Numbered from the stretch's first letter, positions 52,938-60,136 are shown. The stretch: DNA of 64,000 nucleotides from Cyclobacteriaceae bacterium (GCA_028281285.1 JANQKF010000015.1:309011-373010), one strand, 5' to 3'. The notes: generated from the sequence alone by a model not told the origin. Made by a program: numbers and translations.

Positions 52938-55340
52938 ATGGACAACATCATGCTTAAGGTACTTTTAAAAACCTCGCTCCGAAACATCTTTCGAAACCGA
53001 TTAAACTCCGCGATAAATGTGTTGAGTTTAACCATTGGCATCGCTTGCAGCCTTACCGTCTTCAGCGTAATTTCTTATCAATACTCATTTGATCACAACC
53101 AGCCAAAGGCCGATCGCATATACCGTGTTAATTATCACGTCCAAAGTGAACGTGGCATTTCGTATATGGCTCAGACACCTGAGCCCTTGCATTATGCACT
53201 TAGGGATGATTATCCTCAGGTTGAAGTAGTAGCACGTACACTGGGGCCTATTACATCAACGATTTATGTGGAAGATGAAAAGTTCAGACAAGATGGGGTG
53301 CTCTATGCCAATCCGGAATTTCTGAGTCTTTTTGAATTCGATTGGATTTTAGGCGATCCTTCAGTATTTGAAGACCCTAAGGCAGTAATACTAACTGAGT
53401 CTACAGCGAAGAAGCTCTACGGAGACAATAATCCCATTGGACAAATAATTGACTTCGAGCATAGAGACAATGGAATTATAAAGGCAATAATAAATGATCG
53501 AAGGCGAAACACAAACCTGCCTTTTGATATGCTCGCCAACGCTGAAATGTTGAAACAGATCCAAAATTATTTTGTATCCGACAATTGGGGATCAACATCA
53601 ATTGGTATCACATGGGTATTGCTTCCTGAGGGTGTCAACCCTGAAAGTCTGGAACAGCAATTTGATGGAGTGGTTACCAAATACCTCGACAAAAAGTACC
53701 ACGAAAGCACCAGTTTTCGACTACTCCCACTAAAGAAGCTTCACACTGATGATCGGTATGGGAACGCCATGAACTATACCATTCCTGCCGAAACTATCTA
53801 TGGTCTGATCATAATCGGGGCAATCATCTTGGTTGCATGCTGCATTAATTTTGTAAACCTGTCTACAGCCATTGCTATGAAACGGGCCAGGGAGGTAGGT
53901 GTAAAGAAAATACTAGGAAGTAGCCGAAAACAATTGATGACCCAGTTTTTCCTGGAACTAGGTATGGTGACAACGATAGCCGGATTCATTGCTCTTTGGC
54001 TGGCTGAAATTGCTCTAAATCAACTGAACGATTATTTGAGTATTGTATCGCTTGACTTTGCTCTTGAAGTCAACACGTTCGTCTTCGCGCTTATTTCGGT
54101 GATATTGATTACGTTGTTGGCAGGCCTATACCCTGTGATCAAGCTTATCCGTTTTAAGCCGGCAGATACACTAAGAGGCACGTCTACGAACTTGCAATCC
54201 TCAAAATCATGGGCTCCGAATATTTTGCTAGGAGTACAATTTGTATTTTCTCAAATACTGGTCATTACTCTTTTGGTCTTCAATGGTCAATTCTCCTATA
54301 TCAAAAACAAGGACTTGGGTTACGAGACCGATAACATCATGACGTTCCAGAACTTTTTTGAAAGCACTCCGGAAACTATTAATAGAGTTAAGCAGGAGCT
54401 ATTGAGTCACCCGTACATAGAAATGGTATCACTCGGTACCGGAGGGCCGAATGCACTCTTTTCATGGGGAACCAATGTGGTCGACCCAAAAGACCCTGAA
54501 AGAAAGGAGATCAATGCTGACTATAAACATGTCGACATAGACTATAAAGACCTTTTCGGTATGGACATCATTGCGGGAAGTTGGTTCACTTCTACTAACT
54601 ACCTTTCCGATACACTTCAAAAAGTGGTCGTCAACGAAAAGATGGTGGAACAATTGGGTCTAAGTTCTAACGAAGAAGCTTTGAATTATTCCATTATCAT
54701 AAATGGTCGACCAGGAAGAATAATTGGAGTCGTGGAGAATTTTCACAGCGCAGGCCTTAAATCACTTATTCGCCCTGCAGCAATTGAAGGAGATTTTGAA
54801 GGTTATCAACAAGGGTTCATCAAATATACGGAAGGCGCATATACTGATGTTGTTTCGGAGTTTGTTCAATTAGCCACCTCAATGAATCCGGAATATGTTC
54901 CAAGCTATTCAAGCTACGAAGAAGAACTTGCCAGAGATTATATTCTGGATGAGGTGATTTTCAGGTTCATTAATTTCATGACCGTTATTGCTTTGATCAT
55001 TGGTTGTCTTGGCCTTTATAGCCTGATCACTTTCATTGCCCAGCAACGCACTAAGGAAATCGGAATCCGAAAGGTCATCGGAGCAAATGTCAACGGACTT
55101 ATAATTTTGCTTTCTCGAAAGTTCTTTTGGATAATTCTCATCGCCTTTTTCGTGGCAGCACCTATTGGTTACCTGGGATCTAAGGTCTGGTTAGAGGGTT
55201 TTCAATATGCGATTACCATAGGTCCGGCCATATTTATTCTTGGTTTGATCATTACTTTGGTGATTAGTTCACTTTCAGTCAGCTATCGTGCCTTTAAGGC
55301 TGCGACTGCCAACCCAGTGAAGTCCCTGCGATATGAATAA
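52938..55340 (+). CDS. MacB/FtsX-type ABC transporter permease 2
   Basis: This 800-residue paralogue of permease 1 has the same order: N-terminal stub (LLKTSLRNIFRNRLNSAINV), helix 1, periplasmic MacB_PCD domain with YRVNYHVQSERGISYMAQTP, and a first FtsX domain (INFVNLSTAIAMKRAREVGV). A second helix and PCD region follow (GVVENFHSAGLKSLIRPAAI), then the final FtsX domain (QRTKEIGIRKVIGANVNGLI), ending VKSLRYE. The two permeases could form a heterodimer with a shared ATPase encoded elsewhere. It has its own sigma-54-like promoter and enhancer dyad, separated from permease 1 by a terminator. Confidence 0.92.
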   Translation: MDNIMLKVLLKTSLRNIFRNRLNSAINVLSLTIGIACSLTVFSVISYQYSFDHNQPKADRIYRVNYHVQSERGISYMAQTPEPLHYALRDDYPQVEVVARTLGPITSTIYVEDEKFRQDGVLYANPEFLSLFEFDWILGDPSVFEDPKAVILTESTAKKLYGDNNPIGQIIDFEHRDNGIIKAIINDRRRNTNLPFDMLANAEMLKQIQNYFVSDNWGSTSIGITWVLLPEGVNPESLEQQFDGVVTKYLDKKYHESTSFRLLPLKKLHTDDRYGNAMNYTIPAETIYGLIIIGAIILVACCINFVNLSTAIAMKRAREVGVKKILGSSRKQLMTQFFLELGMVTTIAGFIALWLAEIALNQLNDYLSIVSLDFALEVNTFVFALISVILITLLAGLYPVIKLIRFKPADTLRGTSTNLQSSKSWAPNILLGVQFVFSQILVITLLVFNGQFSYIKNKDLGYETDNIMTFQNFFESTPETINRVKQELLSHPYIEMVSLGTGGPNALFSWGTNVVDPKDPERKEINADYKHVDIDYKDLFGMDIIAGSWFTSTNYLSDTLQKVVVNEKMVEQLGLSSNEEALNYSIIINGRPGRIIGVVENFHSAGLKSLIRPAAIEGDFEGYQQGFIKYTEGAYTDVVSEFVQLATSMNPEYVPSYSSYEEELARDYILDEVIFRFINFMTVIALIIGCLGLYSLITFIAQQRTKEIGIRKVIGANVNGLIILLSRKFFWIILIAFFVAAPIGYLGSKVWLEGFQYAITIGPAIFILGLIITLVISSLSVSYRAFKAATANPVKSLRYE

Positions 55341-55350
55341 TAATGAACAC

Positions 55351-55378
55351 AAAAGTCGGCTCAAAAAGCCCTCTTTTT
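55351..55378 (+). terminator. Probable terminator after permease 2
   Basis: AAAAG (55351-55355) pairs with CTTTT (55373-55377) and GGCT (55358-55361) pairs with AGCC (55367-55370), with a 2x2 internal loop, a CAAAA apical loop and a T-rich end. It begins 11 bp after the stop codon. It is weaker than the other terminators because of the internal loop. Confidence 0.5.
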
Positions 55379-55441
55379 GCATTTTCGGACACTGAAAGCA
55401 TCTAATTGAGTTTAAGATCCCCAACTCATTCTAGCTTTACT

Positions 55442-55472
55442 CCGATTCAGTTCGTGATTTGCCCGATTCAGT
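55442..55472. repeat. 10-bp direct repeat at 21-bp spacing upstream of small-protein gene 1
   Basis: CCGATTCAGT occurs at 55442-55451 and 55463-55472, a centre-to-centre distance of two helical turns. It lies 29 bp upstream of the dyad at 55501 and is not present upstream of the second small-protein gene. Apart from this repeat, 55379-55480 holds nothing recognised. Confidence 0.3.
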
Positions 55473-55500
55473 CAATGGTTGTTCTAAAACTGTGCTAAAG

Positions 55501-55519
55501 GTGTACGATTTCGTTACAC
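55501..55519. promoter_or_regulatory. Candidate enhancer dyad of small-protein gene 1
   Basis: GTGTACGATTTCGTTACAC is an imperfect dyad whose core is TGT-N11-ACA, as in the permease dyads. The right edge of the 17-bp core is 77 bp upstream of the -12 G at 55595. The 19 bases are identical in copy 2. Confidence 0.6.
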
Positions 55520-55581
55520 ATTTTTGAAGAAATTAACAATCAAATTTTATTTATTACTGATTATCAGTGAGTTATAAAAAG

Positions 55582-55596
55582 TGGCACATCCATTGA
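55582..55596 (+). promoter_or_regulatory. Candidate sigma-54 promoter of small-protein gene 1
   Basis: TGGCACA-N4-TTGA is a full -24 TGGCAC match with correct spacing and -12 G; only C at -11 is replaced by A. Transcription would start near 55607, leaving a leader of about 54 nt and excluding the in-frame TTG at 55604 as a start. Confidence 0.65.
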
Positions 55597-55609
55597 ATAA
55601 TTATTGGCA

Positions 55610-55690
55610 GGTCAAATAAAACAACAAATAAAAAGGTCAAAACTCAAAAACAACACGGTCATGAAAAGCTCAAAGGTCAAAACTCAAAAA
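55610..55690 (+). repeat. GGTC-repeat leader and start region of small-protein gene 1
   Basis: The 19-bp sequence AAAGGTCAAAACTCAAAAA occurs at 55632-55650 and again, across the start codon region, at 55672-55690. GGTC occurs four times (55610, 55635, 55657, 55675). The leader is almost free of U and nearly identical to 56730-56810 in copy 2, so it is probably unstructured and functionally constrained. Confidence 0.5.
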
Positions 55691-56029
55691 AATATCAGCA
55701 TCCTGTTAGGAATTACACTTGCAGTGATGACTCTCTTTAGTTCAGCAACAAGTACGGCTCATCAGCCAGTCGATGTTGAGTCCAAGTCTTTGGAAGCTAA
55801 ATTGATAGCTGAGATTGAACAAATGTTTCTTGAAGAAGCTGAGGAAATAAGCTTAATCGAGGAAATCGAAAACGAAGAATTCATTTATGATGTGAAGGTG
55901 TTCGGTGAAAATGATGAATTGCTCGGTGAAGGAAACATCCAAGACAGCAAATCATTACAGACACTTGTTAACAAAGCGGAATCTATCGGACAATTTGCTG
56001 GAAAAGAATACTACAGAATAGTAAAATAG
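55661..56029 (+). CDS. Small secreted acidic protein 1 (sigma-54 unit)
   Basis: The ATG at 55661 gives 122 residues; the longer frame to the TTG at 55604 would start upstream of the predicted transcript. A signal peptide covers 1-33 (MKSSKVKTQKN, then ISILLGITLAVMTLF, ending SATSTA). The mature part is strongly acidic: residues 43-72 are helical and Glu-rich (SLEAKLIAEIEQMFLEEAEE), and residues 73-122 look beta-strand-like (FIYDVKVFGENDELLGEG, ending GKEYYRIVK). No known family is recognised. The mature core is far better conserved with copy 2 than is the signal peptide, so it is under selection. It could be a ligand, inhibitor or client of the neighbouring permease system. Confidence 0.75.
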   Translation: MKSSKVKTQKNISILLGITLAVMTLFSSATSTAHQPVDVESKSLEAKLIAEIEQMFLEEAEEISLIEEIENEEFIYDVKVFGENDELLGEGNIQDSKSLQTLVNKAESIGQFAGKEYYRIVK

Positions 56030-56058
56030 TTTATAGTTAGGGTTAATTTTGGTTGATT

Positions 56059-56087
56059 AGCCGGTCACTCGACCGGCTTTTCTTTTT
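56059..56087 (+). terminator. Rho-independent terminator after small-protein gene 1
   Basis: An 8-bp perfect stem, AGCCGGTC (56059-56066) and GACCGGCT (56071-56078), has loop ACTC and is followed by TTTCTTTTT. Duplicated at 57179. Confidence 0.9.
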
Positions 56088-56107
56088 ATCATTTCATACT
56101 ACTTCAT

Positions 56108-56227
56108 TTGAATTTCACATCCCTAAATCTGTCCAAGAACAGCCCGAAAGTTGGAATTGGCGTCCACAATTTTGTCTCCACCCAAGGATATCGAAATGAC
56201 GGTGTTTCTGTCAGGCTCGTCAGTTAG
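56108..56227 (+). pseudogene. Remnant of an exported-protein C-terminus (possible Fib_succ_major-like)
   Basis: An open frame of 39 codons plus TAG ends with VGIGVHNFVSTQGYRNDGVS then VRLVS. The GYRNDGVSVRLVS ending resembles the end of the paralogous major domain (Fib_succ_major/TIGR02145 type) of exported Bacteroidota proteins. There is no start codon, promoter or upstream part, and the fragment begins 20 bp after the terminator of gene 1. It is most simply the stranded 3' end of a lost gene. The family suggestion rests on a short motif. Confidence 0.35.
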
Positions 56228-56252
56228 GGAGACAGTATTAAGTACTCTTAGA

Positions 56253-56580
56253 TTAATAGGAAATCAAATGTACTTTTCGGAAATTATGTGAATGGCATCA
56301 TTGTATCCTCTGGCCAGGCCGATATCAATTCATCTACTAATCCATTTATATACAATATTAAGGCATTAAAACTAACCGAACCTACTCATGCTTCTTATAC
56401 AAGCGTGGGCTATGGAGGATACTGGGGTATAAGGACTTCCCAAATTTACTCTCAGTCCATTTCAAGAGAGGGGTTTCTTATATGTTCATTGCATTTGACC
56501 ATGAGACCACCCACGGAGATATGGAGACAAGAATTATCGATCTTAATACAATTTCCATTCGGGAGCTTCCTACCAACTAA
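56253..56580 (+). pseudogene. Frameshifted gene remnant, unknown
   Basis: From 56253 one frame reads VLFGNYVNGIIVSSGQADIN and onward to GYWGIRTSQIYSQSISRE. Near 56465 the protein-like reading passes to another frame, with RGVSYMFIAFDHETTHGDME then TRIIDLNTISIRELPTN and a stop at 56578-56580. The two halves look like consecutive parts of one former protein broken by a frameshift. There is no start or promoter. The open frame 56288-56680 across it is not a credible gene. Together with the previous fragment it fills 56088-56600 between the duplicated units. Confidence 0.4.
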
Positions 56581-56620
56581 AGATAAAAGGCTTAAAAACT
56601 GTTCTAAAATTGATCTAAAG

Positions 56621-56639
56621 GTGTACGATTTCGTTACAC
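56621..56639. promoter_or_regulatory. Candidate enhancer dyad of small-protein gene 2
   Basis: GTGTACGATTTCGTTACAC is identical to 55501-55519. The 17-bp core (56622-56638) ends 77 bp upstream of the -12 G at 56715. Bases between dyad and promoter have diverged from copy 1, which suggests the dyad itself is constrained. Confidence 0.6.
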
Positions 56640-56701
56640 TTTTTTTCATGCATTTTTATTTTTATTTCATAATATCCTGATTATTAATATGTTAAAAACA
56701 T

Positions 56702-56716
56702 TGGCACAAGCATTGA
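56702..56716 (+). promoter_or_regulatory. Candidate sigma-54 promoter of small-protein gene 2
   Basis: TGGCACA-N4-TTGA has a complete -24 TGGCAC, -12 G and correct spacing. The N4 differs from copy 1 (AGCA versus TCCA), whereas the contact bases are kept. Confidence 0.65.
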
Positions 56717-56780
56717 ATAATAATTGGCAGGTCAAATAAAACAACAAACAAAAAGGTCAAAACTCAAAAACAACACGGTC

Positions 56781-57149
56781 ATGAAAAGCTCAAAGGTCAA
56801 CACTCAAAAAATCACAAGTACAGTTCTTGCACTAGTAATTTCAATTGTAACATTTTCAAGTGCCTCGGCTTTAGCGGCCGATCAACCTGTTTCGAAGCCA
56901 GCTAAATCACTGGAAGCGAAATTGATTGCTGAAATCGAACAAATGTTTTTTGAAGAGGATCAGGAAATGAGTTTAGTTGATGAAATCGAGAGTGAAGAAT
57001 TCACTTTTGATGTGAAAGTATTTGGTGAAAATGATGAATTGTTGGCAGAAGGAAACACAGTTGGTAACAAGTCACTTCAGAAATTCGTCAATAAGGCAGA
57101 ATTGATCGGAGAGTTCGGAGGAAAAGAATATTATAGAATAGTAAAATAG
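56781..57149 (+). CDS. Small secreted acidic protein 2 (sigma-54 unit)
   Basis: The ATG at 56781 gives 122 residues, the same length as copy 1 with no gaps. A signal peptide covers 1-33 (MKSSKVNTQK, then ITSTVLALVISIVTF, ending ASALAA). The mature protein has the same Glu-rich helix (SLEAKLIAEIEQMFFEEDQE) and C-terminal part (FDVKVFGENDELLAEGN, ending GKEYYRIVK). Residues 1-10 and 43-122 are mostly identical to copy 1, while 11-42 are not, which is the pattern expected of a conserved secreted effector with a freely drifting signal peptide. Family unknown; function inferred only from shared regulation with the two permeases. Confidence 0.75.
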   Translation: MKSSKVNTQKITSTVLALVISIVTFSSASALAADQPVSKPAKSLEAKLIAEIEQMFFEEDQEMSLVDEIESEEFTFDVKVFGENDELLAEGNTVGNKSLQKFVNKAELIGEFGGKEYYRIVK

Positions 57150-57178
57150 TTTATAGTTAGGGTTAATTTTGGTTGATT

Positions 57179-57208
57179 AGCCGGTCACGCGACCGGCTTT
57201 TCCTTTTT
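57179..57208 (+). terminator. Rho-independent terminator after small-protein gene 2
   Basis: Stem AGCCGGTC (57179-57186) and GACCGGCT (57191-57198) has loop ACGC and is followed by TTTCCTTTTT. It differs from copy 1 by one loop base. Its tail overlaps the 3' end of the convergent serine hydrolase gene (57207). Confidence 0.9.
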
Positions 57209-58490
57209 ATTCGGATTTATCAAAAAGGTCATGACTTGGCCAATTGCGAACTTGCTTAAAGGCTTCACGAATAGCCCAACGAGAAGTACTCGGAAAGCTA
57301 CCTCTTCGAGGTGTGGTGTTCGATACAATTACCCAGGACATTCCGTTCACATCTCGCGTTAGTAGTGCCGAAGTTCCCGAAAGAGTACCGGTTCTCCACC
57401 AATGGTCGCCCCGTACGCTCCTCCAGCCCAGAGGTCGTTGTATACCACCTACACCTTTCACCATTTTATTGATCATGTCTTCGCTCAAAATGTCTTTATA
57501 TCTGCGTTGGTACCCATCTACGAGCACCAAAACCCTCATCAAGTCGATACCTGTCGCTATCCATCCACCGGCAGGTCCCAACATTTCTACATCATCAGCA
57601 CCATAGGGCTTATAGGCCATTTTACCGGATCCATTAAAGGATAGTTGCTCATTGTCTGGACTGTAATCATAATATTTGACTTCATTTCTCTTCCGGTCCC
57701 TTTCAAAGTTACCGGCTATTTCCATCCCCTTTATTCCATTAGGTTCGAGTATATTCTCCTGCACCCAGTCCTCATAGTCATCACCAGTTTTTGACTCAAT
57801 GATTCTTCCCAAAAGGCAATACCCAAAATTCGAGTAGTTAAAGCGAGTTCCCGGTCTGTACGGCATATGTCTGGATAATACAAATTTGATGACATCATCG
57901 AATTCTACAGGGTAACCGGTCTTATCCATTTTGCTAATCTTGTGAGGGATGAACATCGGGTCTCCGTAAGTGATTAAACTCCAACCTCCGGTATGGTTGA
58001 GCAGATGTTTGACTTTGACCCTATAAACATTATTGTTTTTGATCGAATTGTAAGGTCTGCCTTTGAGAATACCGCGTTCACCAAATACGTAGTCGTCCAA
58101 ACCCAACTTTCCGTCATCCACTAGTTTCAATACAGCCATGGCAGTGATTAGTTTGGAAACACTACCGATGCGAAACCTGTGATAGGGTTGTACTTCCTCT
58201 TTTTTCTCTTTATCGGAATAACCAAATCCCTTGGCATAAACCAGACGCTCATCCTTTACCACAGCTACCGTAGCTCCTGTTAATCTTAGGCTTCTCATCA
58301 CGCGATTCACCATTGAATCGATCGGCCTGAGGGATTCCAAGTCAGAATCGGCATTTGTAAGACCATAATAACTGTCTGATCCAACAGGGTTATTTGGAGG
58401 GAGATCTAATCCAGTTCTGGTGAATGAACTGGAGATAACAAAGAAGATTAATACAATTATAACCGGAATGATCCGTCTGACGATTTGCAT
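57207..58490 (-). CDS. Exported serine hydrolase of the beta-lactamase/PBP fold
   Basis: This 427-residue protein has an N-terminal hydrophobic signal or anchor (residues 5-22, RIIPVIIVLIFFVISSS). Active-site motifs are S110-V-S-K113 (SxxK), YSNFGYC (YxN) and, in the place of the third KTG/HTG box, WRTGTLSGTSALL. This is the class-C beta-lactamase-like esterase/peptidase superfamily (Pfam Beta-lactamase). It probably acts in the periplasm on peptide or ester bonds; antibiotic hydrolysis cannot be inferred. It follows the DUF547 gene on the minus strand after 78 bp and converges on small-protein gene 2. Confidence 0.85.
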   Translation of the reverse strand: MQIVRRIIPVIIVLIFFVISSSFTRTGLDLPPNNPVGSDSYYGLTNADSDLESLRPIDSMVNRVMRSLRLTGATVAVVKDERLVYAKGFGYSDKEKKEEVQPYHRFRIGSVSKLITAMAVLKLVDDGKLGLDDYVFGERGILKGRPYNSIKNNNVYRVKVKHLLNHTGGWSLITYGDPMFIPHKISKMDKTGYPVEFDDVIKFVLSRHMPYRPGTRFNYSNFGYCLLGRIIESKTGDDYEDWVQENILEPNGIKGMEIAGNFERDRKRNEVKYYDYSPDNEQLSFNGSGKMAYKPYGADDVEMLGPAGGWIATGIDLMRVLVLVDGYQRRYKDILSEDMINKMVKGVGGIQRPLGWRSVRGDHWWRTGTLSGTSALLTRDVNGMSWVIVSNTTPRRGSFPSTSRWAIREAFKQVRNWPSHDLFDKSE

Positions 58491-58568
58491 TAAGATTTTG
58501 AGTGAGCCTTTAAACTACAATAATAGCAAATCTTTTAAGAAGGATAAAGGAGGCAATCTGACGTTAAA

Positions 58569-59345
58569 TCAGGAGCCCTTCTGCTCATTAAGGCCCCAGT
58601 CGTAGCTCAAAAATCTGACCTTAGCTTTCTCATCGATTTTGGTCTTGGAATATTTATTTAAGAACTCTATCAAGCTTTGATCTTTCTTAAAATCACCGCC
58701 AAACCAGTTGAAGATTTTCGAAATTCTTATTGAGGTTGGTGTGATCTCGTTTCTTGATTTATCATTCAGGAAAATCCGGGCTTGCTCCTCCAGTTGTTCG
58801 TCTATTCGTTCGGGAATAAATGCTTCAGCTCTTAGAACAGGACAAGAAATTGAAGCACAGTTCACTGCGAAGTGAATTCTTGGTTCATTAAAATCCTTGC
58901 GCAGGATCTTATGTTCAATACGATCCAAACTGAAATCCTCTTCACCAATTTTGAACCACTCTTTCGTCCAAATCGACCGAACTGTAGGAATGCTCAACGT
59001 TGGGTTCAAGTCCTTGATGCTTTCAACGGGATAATTATCAGCAATCAGCTTTACTGTAAACACATTATAGGCGTTTATCCAATAAGCCAGCTTTTGGTTC
59101 TCCGTCCATGAGTCATTTGGAGGGTTTTGGCTCAACAGGTCAGCATACCCGTTCAATGCCTCCTTGTCAGTAATAAACCCTTTGTAATCGACAAAACCTG
59201 ATTCGTCCACATACTTTGACAGCAATGCCGTCCACGCTGAGTGATCGGGAGCGGAATTACTGCCCTGAGCTTTTGAATCATTGGGATTTGTACATGCCAC
59301 GAATAATACAACCCAAATGAAAACGAAACTAAATCCTTTCTTCAT
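58569..59345 (-). CDS. DUF547 lipoprotein
   Basis: This 258-residue protein has a lipoprotein signal (FSFVFIWVVLFVAC, lipobox FVAC) then TNPNDSKAQ. The DUF547 domain follows: WTALLSKYVDESGFVDYKGF, KLAYWINAYNVFTVKLIADN, PRIHFAVNCASISCPVLRAE and FLNKYSK-type end with LSYDWGLN. The Cys-Ser-x-Ser-Cys segment (NCASISCP) is the conserved core. The domain is widespread in envelopes and its activity is unknown. It lies 83 bp downstream of the DUF71 pair on the same strand. Confidence 0.85.
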   Translation of the reverse strand: MKKGFSFVFIWVVLFVACTNPNDSKAQGSNSAPDHSAWTALLSKYVDESGFVDYKGFITDKEALNGYADLLSQNPPNDSWTENQKLAYWINAYNVFTVKLIADNYPVESIKDLNPTLSIPTVRSIWTKEWFKIGEEDFSLDRIEHKILRKDFNEPRIHFAVNCASISCPVLRAEAFIPERIDEQLEEQARIFLNDKSRNEITPTSIRISKIFNWFGGDFKKDQSLIEFLNKYSKTKIDEKAKVRFLSYDWGLNEQKGS

Positions 59346-59428
59346 GATCGCTGAATTTCAAAGTTACAACCCAAATCGTGAGCCACAAGTTGCGTTATTC
59401 TCTGCCATATTTAACGATAGGTCTTCTA

Positions 59429-60136
59429 CTAGACGTTCTTCAAAGGGGCCAAATCTTGAAAGTAATAGGTCACTTTTTCGTCTGATTCTTTTGATAAGGC
59501 ATATTTCTTGGCCACTACTTCCCCTTTCTCAAAATGTACTGTTTCTTTAAAAATTGGCCCCTCGTAAACAAAAGTGTGGAATTCTCCATTCTCGCCACAG
59601 GGGTCCACGTTCGGAGGAAGGTCCTTTAGAAAGTCCTTATCAAGAACTCGCCCTGCAAAAGATTTGTCCAGTTTACTTCCATCAATTGCAACTACAATTG
59701 TCTTAAACCCACGGTCCAAAAACTCATAGATCAATTCGGAAGTATCCATTTTCCAAAGGGGAAATAATCCTTTGAGCCCGGCTTGTTTCAATCGATCCTC
59801 TCGATATTTTTTCAAATCTTCCAAAAAGATATCTCCGAAAACAGAGTGTGTAACTCCTGAATTCACATGTTTTTTAAGTGTCTCATGCATTAAAGCATCA
59901 TAAGTATCCATCGATACTTCATTGGGGAGGGATAAAATTGAAAGAGGCAAACCCAGGCACCTCACCTGTTCTTCCAGAAGAGACATTCTGACCCCATGCA
60001 TTGAAATGCGTTCGACTTCCCTGTTAACACTCGTGAGAAGACTGGATATTTCAATTTTCGGATCGCTAAGGCATTTATACAATGCCAGAGCACTGTCCTT
60101 TCCTCCGCTCCAGTTGAAAATCGCTTTAGTTGTCAT
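59429..60136 (-). CDS. DUF71/COG2102 ATP-pyrophosphatase, copy 1 (last gene of corrinoid-type operon)
   Basis: This 235-residue PP-loop enzyme has NWSGGKDSALALYKCL, the ATP-pyrophosphatase P-loop (SGGKDS), and the DUF71 signatures HGVRMSLLEEQVRCLGLPLS and VDPCGENGEFHTFVYEGP. In eukaryotes and archaea the family (Dph6) amidates diphthine. Bacteria lack diphthamide, and comparative genomics has proposed a corrinoid (B12) salvage role for the bacterial branch. Here it lies directly downstream of a TonB receptor and BtuCD-like genes, which supports that. It overlaps the 3' end of its paralogue upstream by 11 bp. Substrate unproven. Confidence 0.85.
   Translation of the reverse strand: MTTKAIFNWSGGKDSALALYKCLSDPKIEISSLLTSVNREVERISMHGVRMSLLEEQVRCLGLPLSILSLPNEVSMDTYDALMHETLKKHVNSGVTHSVFGDIFLEDLKKYREDRLKQAGLKGLFPLWKMDTSELIYEFLDRGFKTIVVAIDGSKLDKSFAGRVLDKDFLKDLPPNVDPCGENGEFHTFVYEGPIFKETVHFEKGEVVAKKYALSKESDEKVTYYFQDLAPLKNV

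Larger units (their letters stand above)
55481..56087 (+). repeat. Duplicated unit, copy 1 (enhancer, promoter, leader, gene, terminator)
   Basis: This unit aligns with 56601-57208 at a constant offset of 1120 bp: dyad, -24/-12 element, start codon, stop codon and terminator all match without net gaps. The leader and terminator are almost identical, while the signal-peptide codons and the promoter upstream spacer have diverged. Confidence 0.85.
56601..57208 (+). repeat. Duplicated unit, copy 2
   Basis: Second copy of the enhancer-promoter-leader-gene-terminator unit, offset 1120 bp from 55481-56087. The constant offset over about 600 bp shows that no net insertion or deletion has occurred within the unit since duplication, despite clear substitution in the signal-peptide part. 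Confidence 0.85.

Noticed and set aside
55604..55660. N-terminal extension of small-protein gene 1 from a TTG (and the equivalent at 56724)
   Set aside because: The TTG lies at or before the predicted sigma-54 transcription start, and the ATG that follows gives a normal signal peptide.
56288..56680. Open frame of 130 codons between the small-protein genes
   Set aside because: It runs through a frameshifted remnant, the copy-2 enhancer dyad and AT-rich promoter DNA; its second half is not protein-like, and the better protein reading switches frame near 56465.
57207..58490. Antibiotic-resistance beta-lactamase
   Set aside because: The protein has the serine-hydrolase fold and motifs but resembles the broad esterase/peptidase branch; resistance cannot be inferred.
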